Positions 43,877 to 51,404 of a stretch of 61,739 nt of DNA are shown in pieces. The position numbers were made by a program, and so were the translations under genes. The DNA is from Prolixibacteraceae bacterium (GTDB lineage: Bacteria; Bacteroidota; Bacteroidia; Bacteroidales; Prolixibacteraceae). The number at the start of each line of letters is the position of its first letter. Positions within the stretch are counted from its first letter, which is position 1. The notes under the pieces were generated by a model. The model was not told where the DNA came from. It did not search any database and saw only the letters and a list, made by a program, of their open reading frames with translations. The DNA is taken from assembly GCA_021740385.1 (NCBI GenBank), contig JAIOZY010000025.1, forward strand, positions 1-61,739, read 5' to 3'.

Positions 43877-44220
43877 GATTATTATTTGATCAGAACATTT
43901 CCTTTCGGATTACAAAAAAAATCATTGACCTGTTTCCCGACTGCAAACATGTTTCAGACTGTGGATTAATGGATTGCAATGACCCTGACATATGGGAATA
44001 TGCTAAAATAAATGATTTTGTGATCGTTACTTTTGATTCGGATTTCTATGATATTAGTATTATTGACGGTCATCCCCCAAAGATAATATGGATAAGAACG
44101 GGTAATTTAACAACATCTGAATTAGTTCACTTATTTAAAAAGAAAAAGGATATTATTTGCAGTTTTATTGATAATGAAGACTATAGAAAAATAGCGTGTT
44201 TGGAACTAGATCTTCATTAA
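43873..44220 (+). CDS. DUF5615 PIN-like toxin
   Basis: 115 residues. The first acidic site is in RLLFDQNISFRI (Asp6), then DCNDPDIWEYAKINDFVIVT and FDSDFYD, the usual second acidic cluster, and KIIWIRTGNLTTSEL. This is the DUF5615/Mut7-C PIN-like family, predicted metal-dependent ribonucleases. It overlaps the DUF433 gene, a standard toxin-antitoxin arrangement. Confidence 0.92.
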   Translation: MRLLFDQNISFRITKKIIDLFPDCKHVSDCGLMDCNDPDIWEYAKINDFVIVTFDSDFYDISIIDGHPPKIIWIRTGNLTTSELVHLFKKKKDIICSFIDNEDYRKIACLELDLH

Positions 44221-44242
44221 ACACGTTCTCCAATTTTAGCAG

Positions 44243-44398
44243 GCCAGACAGGAATGTCCGACTTACAATGTGCAGAACAAGGACAGGTAAGTCGGGTTTT
44301 CGTACCCGACTGTTACCGTAAGTCGGGTATTCTTACCCGACCAATGGAAATGTCGGACAGGAATGTCCAACTTACAATGTACAGGACAGAACAAGTAA
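44243..44398. repeat. Tandem copies of the GTCGGG repeat unit
   Basis: A full unit (44243-44310: CCAGACAGGAATGTCC..., hairpin with TTTTCGTA loop), a second hairpin after TGTTACC (44317-44341), then a third unit start (44350-44398) that stops after GAACAAGTAAG. There its hairpin is cut by the element at 44400. Part of an 875-bp gene-free stretch, 44221-45095. Confidence 0.8.
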
Positions 44399-44399
44399 G

Positions 44400-44815
44400 G
44401 GCTCACTTTAAGATTGGGGTGGATTGAATTTATTGAGCAAAATTTTATAGGATAGGATGTTCTTTAATTGTCCCTGATATTTGAATACCGATTGGCCTTA
44501 AAACTTTTGCAAGTCGGGTCGTGATTTAGGCCGTGCGAAGGTTTTTGAGCGAACGGAAAGGCTGTTTGAGTGAGCAGGGTGGTTTGCTTCTTTAAAATGA
44601 TATACCTACGTCTGCGAACGAGTTCCTTTCCGGGGGAGGGCATAAATTACGGGCACCCGTCAGCAAAAGTTTTTTTCCTGATGTACATCGGGATGATCTT
44701 TTTGCTTCGTCCCGACGTACGTCGGGATGAAGGCCTGTCTGGCAAGACATGGCAGAACATAAAAAGATCAACAGTTGGAAATATATATATATCCACCCCA
44801 ATTTTGAACTGATCC
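44400..44815. mobile_element. ~416-bp non-autonomous element with inverted ends
   Basis: The left end reads GGCTCACTTTAAGATTGGGG-TGGAT and the inverse of the right end GGATCAGTTCAAAATTGGGG-TGGAT, matching in about 20 of 25 positions. It interrupts a GTAAGTCGGG hairpin: the left half (GAACAAGTAAG) stands before it, the right half (GGTTTTCTTACCCGAC) after it. It has no convincing gene; a short frame at 44570-44812 has no family features. Inside it are two more palindromes of the CCCGATGTACATCGGG type. Confidence 0.65.
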
Positions 44816-44895
44816 GGTTTTCTTACCCGACTGTTACCGTAAGTCGGGTTTTCGTACCCGACTTAAAGCCGGACAAGAATGACCGGCCTACAGTG
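44816..44895. repeat. GTCGGG repeats, right half of the interrupted array
   Basis: Starts with the severed half-hairpin GGTTTTCTTACCCGAC, then TGTTACC, a complete GTAAGTCGGG TTTTCGTA CCCGAC hairpin, then CCGGACAAGAATGACCGG. It is the continuation of the array at 44243-44398. Confidence 0.75.
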
Positions 44896-45030
44896 AAATC
44901 ACGTACATAAAAATCCGTGATTTCACGTATTGGAAAAAACAAAAAAATAACGTTACTTTGTTAGTGCTGAAACTTTCTTTTTGAGAAAGTTCAATAACAC
45001 ACCTTATGAGCTAAAGAGCTTATATCACTT

Positions 45031-45090
45031 ACCCCGGCTTTTAAACCGGGGATTATAAAGCGGATTGATAACAACCGGGCTTTAGCCCAA
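45031..45090. repeat. CCCCGG and GGGCTTTAGCCC palindromes
   Basis: CCCCGG CTTTTAAA CCGGGG at 45032-45051 and GGGCTTTAGCCC at 45078-45089, related to the outer parts of the element at 42653-42780. An ACTTTC...GAAAGT hairpin lies just before it (~44969-44988). It ends six bases from the next gene's ATG. Confidence 0.65.
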
Positions 45091-45095
45091 CATAT

Positions 45096-45746
45096 ATGAA
45101 CCGAAAAGAAAAACATACCGTAACCTTGCGCATCGGCCTGCTGAAAAACACCGGCAGCCTGTGCCTTGCATTGTTTTTCTTTTTCATGGTTTCCGGCAGC
45201 TTCGCTTCCGGGCAAGCAACCGAAAAAACATACACCGCCGAAAATGGCAACGTTGTTTTTACAGTCACTGCTGAAAATTCCCTCACCATAACCGAAGGAA
45301 AGATAACAGCTACACCGGGAAACAGTATAAAACTTCTGCCCGGCACCCATATAAAAAACGGCAAACAACTGGCCATTAACATAGCCGACAAAGATTGCCA
45401 GGAAGCCGTGGCCAAAGCAGCAGCCCGCGAACGTGAAGAAACCATGCTGGCGCGTGTTACCAAAAAACAGGAAAACAACCTGCTTCCACACATAGACACC
45501 AAAACACGGACCGTTTGCACCAAAGGCGAAGCACCGGCAACTAAAAGCACACTTGGACAGCAAAGCCTTCATGTAGCTGCAATAGCACCAACCACAACCC
45601 CCACGTTGAAAGTTCCCGTAAGCGACATTCACAACAACAAAAACATTCAAAACATATACAACACCGGCATTTCGGCATCATACACCTACACCCCCACCCG
45701 CATGTGGGGCGACAAAGCCGAAACCGTAAAGGTGATGCGGTGTTGA
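45096..45746 (+). CDS. Secreted protein of unknown function
   Basis: 216 residues. A long N-terminus (MNRKEKHTVTLRIGLLKNTG) precedes the signal core LCLALFFFFMVSGSFASG. Residues ~55-85 (NSLTITEGKITATPGNSIKL, LPGTHIKNGKQLAI) match the 'I-x-L-x-P-G-x-x-x-x-x-G' module in the protease, GH16 and LRR proteins of this window. A charged helix (AVAKAAAREREETMLARVTK) follows, then a low-complexity tail ending VMRC. There is no sorting domain. The GC content is higher than in the glycan cluster that follows. Function unknown. Confidence 0.65.
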   Translation: MNRKEKHTVTLRIGLLKNTGSLCLALFFFFMVSGSFASGQATEKTYTAENGNVVFTVTAENSLTITEGKITATPGNSIKLLPGTHIKNGKQLAINIADKDCQEAVAKAAAREREETMLARVTKKQENNLLPHIDTKTRTVCTKGEAPATKSTLGQQSLHVAAIAPTTTPTLKVPVSDIHNNKNIQNIYNTGISASYTYTPTRMWGDKAETVKVMRC

Positions 45747-45943
45747 ATACCCTTCTCATCCACAGGGAATACTTCCCGGGTAAGCAGCTTTTTCAGTAAA
45801 ACCTTTTTGTATGCTTATGTGAAAAACATTGTATTCTATTTGGTTTTAAAAGTTGATTATTTAAAACATAAAATTTAAATATTAACATTTTTTCTTGAGT
45901 CTTGAGTCTTATGTCTCAAGTCTAAAATCTAAATTTCTAAAAT

Positions 45944-46102
45944 GATGAAACGAGCTACGGTAAGAATTCCCATCAATTGGAAAAACGTGCCATAGCGAGT
46001 TCCATCGAACACATTATAAATAATTAAATATTAGTGAGATGAAACGAGCCACAATACAATCCAAAATATTAAGTGGTAAGCAAATGTGGTAAGTTCCATT
46101 TG
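45944..46102. repeat. Two consecutive imperfect stem-loop repeats
   Basis: GATGAAACGAGCTACGG ... CATAGCGAGTTCCATC (45944-46006) and GATGAAACGAGCCAC ... GTGGTAAGTTCCATTTG (46038-46102). In each, the second part is a loose inverse of the first. They precede the tail-fibre-like gene. No gene is seen in 45747-46131. Confidence 0.5.
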
Positions 46103-46131
46103 ATACAATAAACAATTTAAAATAAAATCAA

Positions 46132-46890
46132 ATGAAAACAATAAAATTAATAATAGCAGCCGTATTGGTAATGGCTGGGATGAGTGTGAGTGCGCAGTGG
46201 ACTACAAGTGGTGATGATATCTATAATACAAACAGTGGAAATGTGGGGATTGGGACGAGTACACCAGATAGGGATCTTACAATATATGGTGGAAATAAAT
46301 CGATAGCAAAAGTAAGTGGCGGAAGAGAAGGAGATGGGCTTTATGCAAGTTTGCACTTAGAACACACAACTACTGGCGATTTATTTAATGCAAGTTTGCG
46401 TGGAACAAGTGGACAACATGAAATGATCCAGTCAGCGTATAGTAGTAGTTTAGGCTTATGGTTAGAATATTGCTATTTAAATTTAGCAACAGCTGATTAT
46501 GAAATGCGGAATGGCATCGCAAATGCAAGCTTTTTAAATTCAGGCGACATCATCTTCAATAATGGAGGCGGAGTTGTTATTGGTAATACAAGCGTTCCAA
46601 CTGGAACAAAACTTGCCGTTGATGGAAAAATAACTTCTACTGAAGTTGAAGTGACTTTAGATGCCTGGTCTGATTATGTGTTTGATGAGGATTATTCTTT
46701 AAGGCCTTTGAGTGAAGTTGAGAAATTTGTAAAAGAACATAAACATTTACCTGGAATTCCTTCAGAAAAACAAATAGTTGAAGAAGGATTATCGCTTGGT
46801 GAAATGAATAAACTCTTAATGGAAAAAGTCGAGGAATTGACTTTATATGTCATTGAATTACAAAAAGAAGTAGATAAATTAAAAAATTGA
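46132..46890 (+). CDS. Secreted tail-fibre-like protein
   Basis: 252 residues; signal MKTIKLIIAAVLVMAGMSVS. The N-terminal SGNVGIGTSTPDRDLTIYGG is the phage-fibre-like 'GNVGIGT-P' motif. The end (LDAWSDYVFDEDYSLRPLSE, EHKHLPGIPSEKQ, SLGEMNKLLMEKVEELTLYV) is the widespread Bacteroidota module in which an S74-like chaperone is replaced by a coiled coil. A trimeric surface protein is likely. No sorting domain. A strong terminator follows, separating it from the glycan cluster. Confidence 0.85.
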   Translation: MKTIKLIIAAVLVMAGMSVSAQWTTSGDDIYNTNSGNVGIGTSTPDRDLTIYGGNKSIAKVSGGREGDGLYASLHLEHTTTGDLFNASLRGTSGQHEMIQSAYSSSLGLWLEYCYLNLATADYEMRNGIANASFLNSGDIIFNNGGGVVIGNTSVPTGTKLAVDGKITSTEVEVTLDAWSDYVFDEDYSLRPLSEVEKFVKEHKHLPGIPSEKQIVEEGLSLGEMNKLLMEKVEELTLYVIELQKEVDKLKN

Positions 46891-46905
46891 AATAAATACC
46901 GTTCT

Positions 46906-46937
46906 AAAAAAAGACAGTTTAAAAAACTGTCTTTTTT
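46906..46937 (+). terminator. Intrinsic terminator
   Basis: Stem AAAAAAAGACAGTTT / AAACTGTCTTTTTT with a short A loop and a T-run, 16 bases after the tail-fibre-like gene's stop. It closes that gene before the glycan cluster begins. Confidence 0.93.
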
Positions 46938-46968
46938 ATTTTTATGAATTTGGTTATAATAAGTTCAA

Positions 46969-47706
46969 ATGAAAAACAATGAAGGTTACTTATACATTGC
47001 AAGAGGAGAAAGGTATATTAAAGAAGCCGAAAATTCATTACAGAGTTTAAAAAAGGTTTATAAAATCTCTGATGTTACATTAATAACTAATAAACCTTAC
47101 CAATCCTCAAATTTCGATAACATTATAATCTTGGATGATAATTTTGAAGATAAAAACATTGAAGCTAAAAATTTAAAAATAAAAGGGCTTTTACATTCTC
47201 CTTATAGAAAGACTATATTTGTCGATACAGATACATATTTTTGTGATCCATGTTCAGAACTTTTTCTTTTACTTGACTATTATGACATTATGTTTGCACA
47301 AGCACCTGCTGATAAAAGATTGGTTAATATAGATGGGAAAAATATTAATGGTTACTATCCTTATAATTCTGGAGTTATTGTATATAACAAAAACGAAAAA
47401 ACTAATAAGCTTTTTAAAAAATGGCTTGAAATATTTCAATACAAATTTAATTTGTATTGGGGTGATCAACCTGCATTAATGGAAGCATTCTTACATTGCA
47501 ACCTAAAAATATATACCTTTCCAAATATATATAATTTCAGATTCAATTATTATAATGGAATTATCGATGGAAAAATAAAAATTTTACATGGAAGAACAGA
47601 TAACTATTCAATTCTCGAAAAAGTAATAAATAAAGTTGAATGCCATCGCGGTTGGAATCCTACTAAACAAAAAATATTATACTCTGAGGGAAAAAAAAAG
47701 TTATAA
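46969..47706 (+). CDS. GT-A glycosyltransferase, GT8-like
   Basis: 245 residues, no signal. KTIFVDTDTYFCDPCSELF holds the D-x-D nucleotide-sugar/metal motif (near residues 86-88). Next come PYNSGVIVYNKNEKTNKLF and YWGDQPALMEAFLHC, the usual acceptor-side block of nucleotide-diphospho-sugar transferases, and HGRTDNYS near the end. It is predicted to be cytosolic, adding a sugar to a lipid-linked glycan. It is the first gene of the AT-rich cluster, starting 32 bp after the terminator. Confidence 0.82.
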   Translation: MKNNEGYLYIARGERYIKEAENSLQSLKKVYKISDVTLITNKPYQSSNFDNIIILDDNFEDKNIEAKNLKIKGLLHSPYRKTIFVDTDTYFCDPCSELFLLLDYYDIMFAQAPADKRLVNIDGKNINGYYPYNSGVIVYNKNEKTNKLFKKWLEIFQYKFNLYWGDQPALMEAFLHCNLKIYTFPNIYNFRFNYYNGIIDGKIKILHGRTDNYSILEKVINKVECHRGWNPTKQKILYSEGKKKL

Positions 47707-47727
47707 TTTTTTTAGAAGACTAAACAG

Positions 47728-48477
47728 ATGAAAGAAATCTTTAATATTTATGGTTTAAAACGAAGTGGAAACCATGCGATTATTAATTGGCTTTCTGGAC
47801 AATTTGAATTTGAATTTTATAATAATATTATTCCCATTGCACCTATACTTAAAGGAGAAAAAAAAATACCAGATATTATTCACTTCAATAACTGGATAGA
47901 AACACAGAATCTGACTTCTTTTAAAAAAAAATCTATAAAAAATAAAACTTGCTATGTAGTTAGTCTTGAAGATCATTTTTTAGAAATCAAACCTTTTATT
48001 TATGATCCAGATAGTATTGTAAAAAATATTTTAATTCTTAGAACGCCTGAAAATTTATTTGCAAGCAGAATAAGAAAAGCTTCAAAAGTAAATAATCCTG
48101 CATACCCTTTAGTTTTTAATAACAATATGCAAAGAGCTATAGACTTATGGCTACAGTATGTAAAAGAATTCTTTAATGAAACAAACTTTCTTGTTAATAA
48201 AGTTTGCATTTTATTTGATGAATGGTATATAAATAAAGCATATAGGGAAGAGACAAGTCAAAAACTTGGAATAACTTTTGATGACATCAACTATAGTAGG
48301 ATATCCACTTTGGGTGGTGGTAGTTCGTTTAATAATATCTCAAATAATAATTTTAATCTACTTAATAGATCAAAATTATTAAATAAGTATGAGTTAAACC
48401 TTTTACAAGAGGTTATGAAAATTAATGAGATAAATGAATATAGAAATAAAATTTATTCCACTTTCAATATATCTTAG
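47728..48477 (+). CDS. Sulfotransferase-like protein
   Basis: 249 residues. The N-terminal IYGLKRSGNHAIINWLSGQF resembles the 5'-phosphosulfate-binding loop (R-S-G-N-x-A/T). ILILRTPENLFASRIRKASK resembles the 3'-phosphate loop (R-x-P-x-x-x-x-x-S-R-x-x-K), so PAPS binding is likely. It would transfer sulfate to a sugar hydroxyl of the polysaccharide. It lies 21 bp after the glycosyltransferase and 3 bp before the next, decayed sulfotransferase. Confidence 0.75.
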   Translation: MKEIFNIYGLKRSGNHAIINWLSGQFEFEFYNNIIPIAPILKGEKKIPDIIHFNNWIETQNLTSFKKKSIKNKTCYVVSLEDHFLEIKPFIYDPDSIVKNILILRTPENLFASRIRKASKVNNPAYPLVFNNNMQRAIDLWLQYVKEFFNETNFLVNKVCILFDEWYINKAYREETSQKLGITFDDINYSRISTLGGGSSFNNISNNNFNLLNRSKLLNKYELNLLQEVMKINEINEYRNKIYSTFNIS

Positions 48478-48480
48478 ATA

Positions 48481-48993
48481 ATGAAAATTTTCGGTATTGG
48501 TTTTCATAAAACAGGCATAACGTCTTTAAATCATACTTTATGGCATTTAGGATATTCTGTTGTTGATTCAAGAGAAGATTTACTATTAAGTTTAATCAAA
48601 GAAGATTATAACTCAATTTTTAATATATCAAATAAACATGTTGCCTTTGAGATAATCCTTAGTCAATTTTATTCAATATTATTAGGCAAAGAATACTCAA
48701 ATAGCAAATTTATATTAACTATAAAAAAAAAAGTATTTGGATTAAGTCTTTGGTCAATCACTTCGACTCAAATTCAACAAAAATGAGAAAGTATATTTAT
48801 GGCAGGGATACCCCAAAAGGACTGAAGCTATATATATTAATCGATATCAACAACACAATGAATCTCTAATTGATTATTCTAAAAATTGAAGTAATCTATT
48901 AGAAATGTTACTTAAAAATGAATATAATTGGACACCTATATGCAATATATTATCAAAACTAATTACCAAAAATAAATTTTCAAATAAAAAGTA
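48481..48993 (+). pseudogene. Decayed sulfotransferase
   Basis: It starts MKIFGIGFHKTGITSLNHTL, the family's binding loop (H-K-T-G-x-x-S). After FILTIKK a run of ten A's shifts the frame and the first reading stops at 48784-48786. The next frame continues with SIWIKSLVNHFDSNSTKMRK and YIYGRDTPKG. A second shift leads to TEAIYINRYQQHNESLIDYS, then an in-frame TGA, then NLLEMLLKNEYNWTPICNIL to the stop at 48991-48993. Two shifts and a stop make this a dead gene unless read errors are to blame. The full product would be ~170 residues. Confidence 0.75.
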
Positions 48994-49006
48994 ATATTGA
49001 AAATGT

Positions 49007-49780
49007 ATGAAAAATTGTCTTATTTCTGGTTTTGGTAGAAGTGGTACAAGTCTAATGGGAGGAATTCTGTATAATAGTGGATATTATATGGGGGATAACT
49101 TATATACGGCAAGAGATACTAATCCTAAAGGATTCTTTGAAAACGATTTTATAAATAGTATAAATGAAAAAATATTACAAAAATTTGATTATTGCAATAT
49201 CAATAAGTCATACCCATCTTTTAATAAAATTTATTCTCCCTTTAAACCTGGGATTGGTCACAGATGGCTATCATATATTTCGCCTTTAGTAAAAATTGAA
49301 AATATTAATACAGAAGTATTTGAAGATATTGAAAAAGCCGTGTCATACAAAAAATTTGCGTATAAAGATCCAAGGTTTAATTTCACTATTCCAATTTGGG
49401 ATCAATTATTACCACAAGATACTGTAATAATTTGCATTTTCAGAGATCCAGGTACAACTATAAACAGTATAATCACTGAATGTAAAAGGAGTAAATACCT
49501 GGCCGAATTTTACATAGATCAACAACTCGCAGAACTCTTATGGTCAAATAGCTACACCCACTTGTTAAATGCCATAGGGAAAACATCAAAAAAATATATA
49601 TTTGTTCATTACGAACAACTACTTAATGGGAAAAAAATTGAAGAAATTTCAGATCTACTTCAGGTAATACTTTTAAAAGATTTTATTTCAAAAGAACTAA
49701 ATCGTTCCAAGCCAATTGAAGTTACAAGAGATTATACGCTTCTTTTATACAAGAAACTCTGTACACTAGCAAATTATTAG
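49007..49780 (+). CDS. Sulfotransferase family protein
   Basis: 257 residues. The 5'-phosphosulfate loop is clear: LISGFGRSGTSLMGGILYNS. DTNPKGFFENDFINSINEKI is the usual block after it. The 3'-phosphate region is VIICIFRDPGTTINSIITEC. It would transfer sulfate from PAPS to a glycan. It sits between the decayed copy and another sulfotransferase, 3 bp before the next start, so all are likely cotranscribed. Confidence 0.9.
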   Translation: MKNCLISGFGRSGTSLMGGILYNSGYYMGDNLYTARDTNPKGFFENDFINSINEKILQKFDYCNINKSYPSFNKIYSPFKPGIGHRWLSYISPLVKIENINTEVFEDIEKAVSYKKFAYKDPRFNFTIPIWDQLLPQDTVIICIFRDPGTTINSIITECKRSKYLAEFYIDQQLAELLWSNSYTHLLNAIGKTSKKYIFVHYEQLLNGKKIEEISDLLQVILLKDFISKELNRSKPIEVTRDYTLLLYKKLCTLANY

Positions 49781-49783
49781 CCA

Positions 49784-50458
49784 ATGAAGGAAAAACATGA
49801 GTCAAACAAAATATCTGATGGTATAGAAAAAATTAAAGAAATTGGATTCTGGTTTGTTGATATTCCGAGAACTTCTTCAAGCAGCATTCGTATTGAACTA
49901 TATAAACAATATGGATTTCCGTTTGGAAAAATGAATTTATTGGATCAATATTTTTCTTCAAGTGAACAAGTATTTATGGATCATTTAACTGCTCTACAAA
50001 TGAGCAAGATGATTGGTGTCAATGAATGGAAAAAGCTTTTCACTTTTTCAATTGTTAGAAATCCATGGGATAGAACATATTCAATTTTTTGCTACCGTAA
50101 GAAGAAAAAGAATATACCAACTAAAATGAGTTTTTCTGAATACTTAAGAAAACTTGAAAGGGCAAATGAAGAAACACCCTTTTTTGAGTATCATGGTTTT
50201 CGTTTTGGAGCTGCTGAATATTTATTAGATGAAAATAATTCCTTTCTGATTAACGAGTTTGTAAAATTTGAAAATCGAGAAATTGGTTTAAAAAAAATAT
50301 CTGATATTTTAAAAATTAAAGAAATTGGCATATTAAACCTACAAAAAGCAACTCCTAATGAATATGACTATAAAAAACAATATACTTTTAAGACAAAAAA
50401 AATTATTAGAAAAATTTACAAAAAAGACATAGAATTATTTGATTATCAATTCAAATGA
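49784..50458 (+). CDS. Sulfotransferase family protein
   Basis: 224 residues. FWFVDIPRTSSSSIRIELYK matches the 5'-phosphosulfate loop of the carbohydrate sulfotransferase family 2 type (K/R-T-x-x-S-S). FTFSIVRNPWDRTYSIFCYR matches the 3'-phosphate loop (R-N-P-x-x-R-x-x-S). It is a distant type from the one at 49007, so the two probably sulfate different positions. It overlaps the next gene by 4 bp (ATGA at 50455). Confidence 0.88.
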   Translation: MKEKHESNKISDGIEKIKEIGFWFVDIPRTSSSSIRIELYKQYGFPFGKMNLLDQYFSSSEQVFMDHLTALQMSKMIGVNEWKKLFTFSIVRNPWDRTYSIFCYRKKKKNIPTKMSFSEYLRKLERANEETPFFEYHGFRFGAAEYLLDENNSFLINEFVKFENREIGLKKISDILKIKEIGILNLQKATPNEYDYKKQYTFKTKKIIRKIYKKDIELFDYQFK

Positions 50459-51333
50459 AAAACTCTAATATCATATACCTTTTTCAGGGGGAAGCAAATA
50501 GATTAAAATCTTTCTTCCCATTAAAAAAAAGAAATGAAGTTGATACACTTTTTTTATCTTATGATAAAAAAATAGATGGTGCATTTTTTTTGCCCGATTC
50601 AACTTGGGCTGAAGGAAGAAATTACTTATTAGAAAAAGCAATTGAAATGAATAATTCATATTATTATTTTATTTTTATAGATGATGATGTTTCCTTTTTG
50701 AAAGGAGATTTTGTGAAATTTGAAAAAGCTTTAATAAAAAAGAAACCAGCCGTTGGAGTCCCAGTCTTTGTACCAAAAACATATAATACAATAATCTTTA
50801 AGAATAAAAAAAAAGAACCACTTTTTCAATCACAAATATGCTGCCATGCAGATGCTCAATTCATTGCTCTACATAAAGATTTGATTTTTGACAAGATAGT
50901 TGTACCACTTCAAACTCAATTTGACTCAATTAGTTGGTGGTGTACATCATCCACACAACAACTTCTATTGTTCAATCTATATAAAAAATATTTTATTCAG
51001 TTTAATCATATTCAAGTCACTAACGATTGTCATAGGGAATATACTAATCAACCTTTTTTCGAAATTCAAGGAAATTGGTTTAAAAAAGAATTTAGAAAAA
51101 AAATTATTGATCCACGTAAATATTGTCAAAACATTTTCTCTTATCCTTTTACTTTTAAAGACTTTAAGAATAATTCGTTAAAGGAAATCTATTTAAACAT
51201 TTCAAAATCAACTATTACATTACTACTCACAATTTTCTATTCCCCAAAAAAATCATATCAAATAAAGAAAGGTAAAATAAAGAATATCTTTAAGAAAACT
51301 TCACAACTTAAAAAGCAATTTTTAAATAAATAA
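50455..51333 (+). CDS. Putative glycosyltransferase of unassigned family
   Basis: 292 residues. NSYYYFIFIDDDVSFLKGDF resembles a GT-A metal site (D-D-D at ~76-78), after a WAEGRNYLLEKAIEM helix typical of the nucleotide-binding part. VGVPVFVPKTYNT and CHADAQFIALHKDLI resemble acceptor-side segments. The C-terminus is Lys-rich with hydrophobic patches and may touch the membrane. I cannot assign a CAZy family. It overlaps the preceding sulfotransferase gene and is part of the cluster. Confidence 0.65.
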   Translation: MKNSNIIYLFQGEANRLKSFFPLKKRNEVDTLFLSYDKKIDGAFFLPDSTWAEGRNYLLEKAIEMNNSYYYFIFIDDDVSFLKGDFVKFEKALIKKKPAVGVPVFVPKTYNTIIFKNKKKEPLFQSQICCHADAQFIALHKDLIFDKIVVPLQTQFDSISWWCTSSTQQLLLFNLYKKYFIQFNHIQVTNDCHREYTNQPFFEIQGNWFKKEFRKKIIDPRKYCQNIFSYPFTFKDFKNNSLKEIYLNISKSTITLLLTIFYSPKKSYQIKKGKIKNIFKKTSQLKKQFLNK

Positions 51334-51404
51334 CTTAATACTATTTTTGAGAAAAGACATCAATAATACAACTCAACAATTGAAGATTAACAATATTCAT
51401 AAAT

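Noticed and set aside
44570-44812. 80-residue open frame inside the 416-bp element
   Set aside because: It runs through palindromic repeats and ends in the element's inverted end; there is no domain-like pattern.
42463-44895. Repeated GTCGGG hairpins as a possible CRISPR array
   Set aside because: The copies are strong palindromes, irregularly spaced, with related rather than unique spacers, and no cas genes are present.
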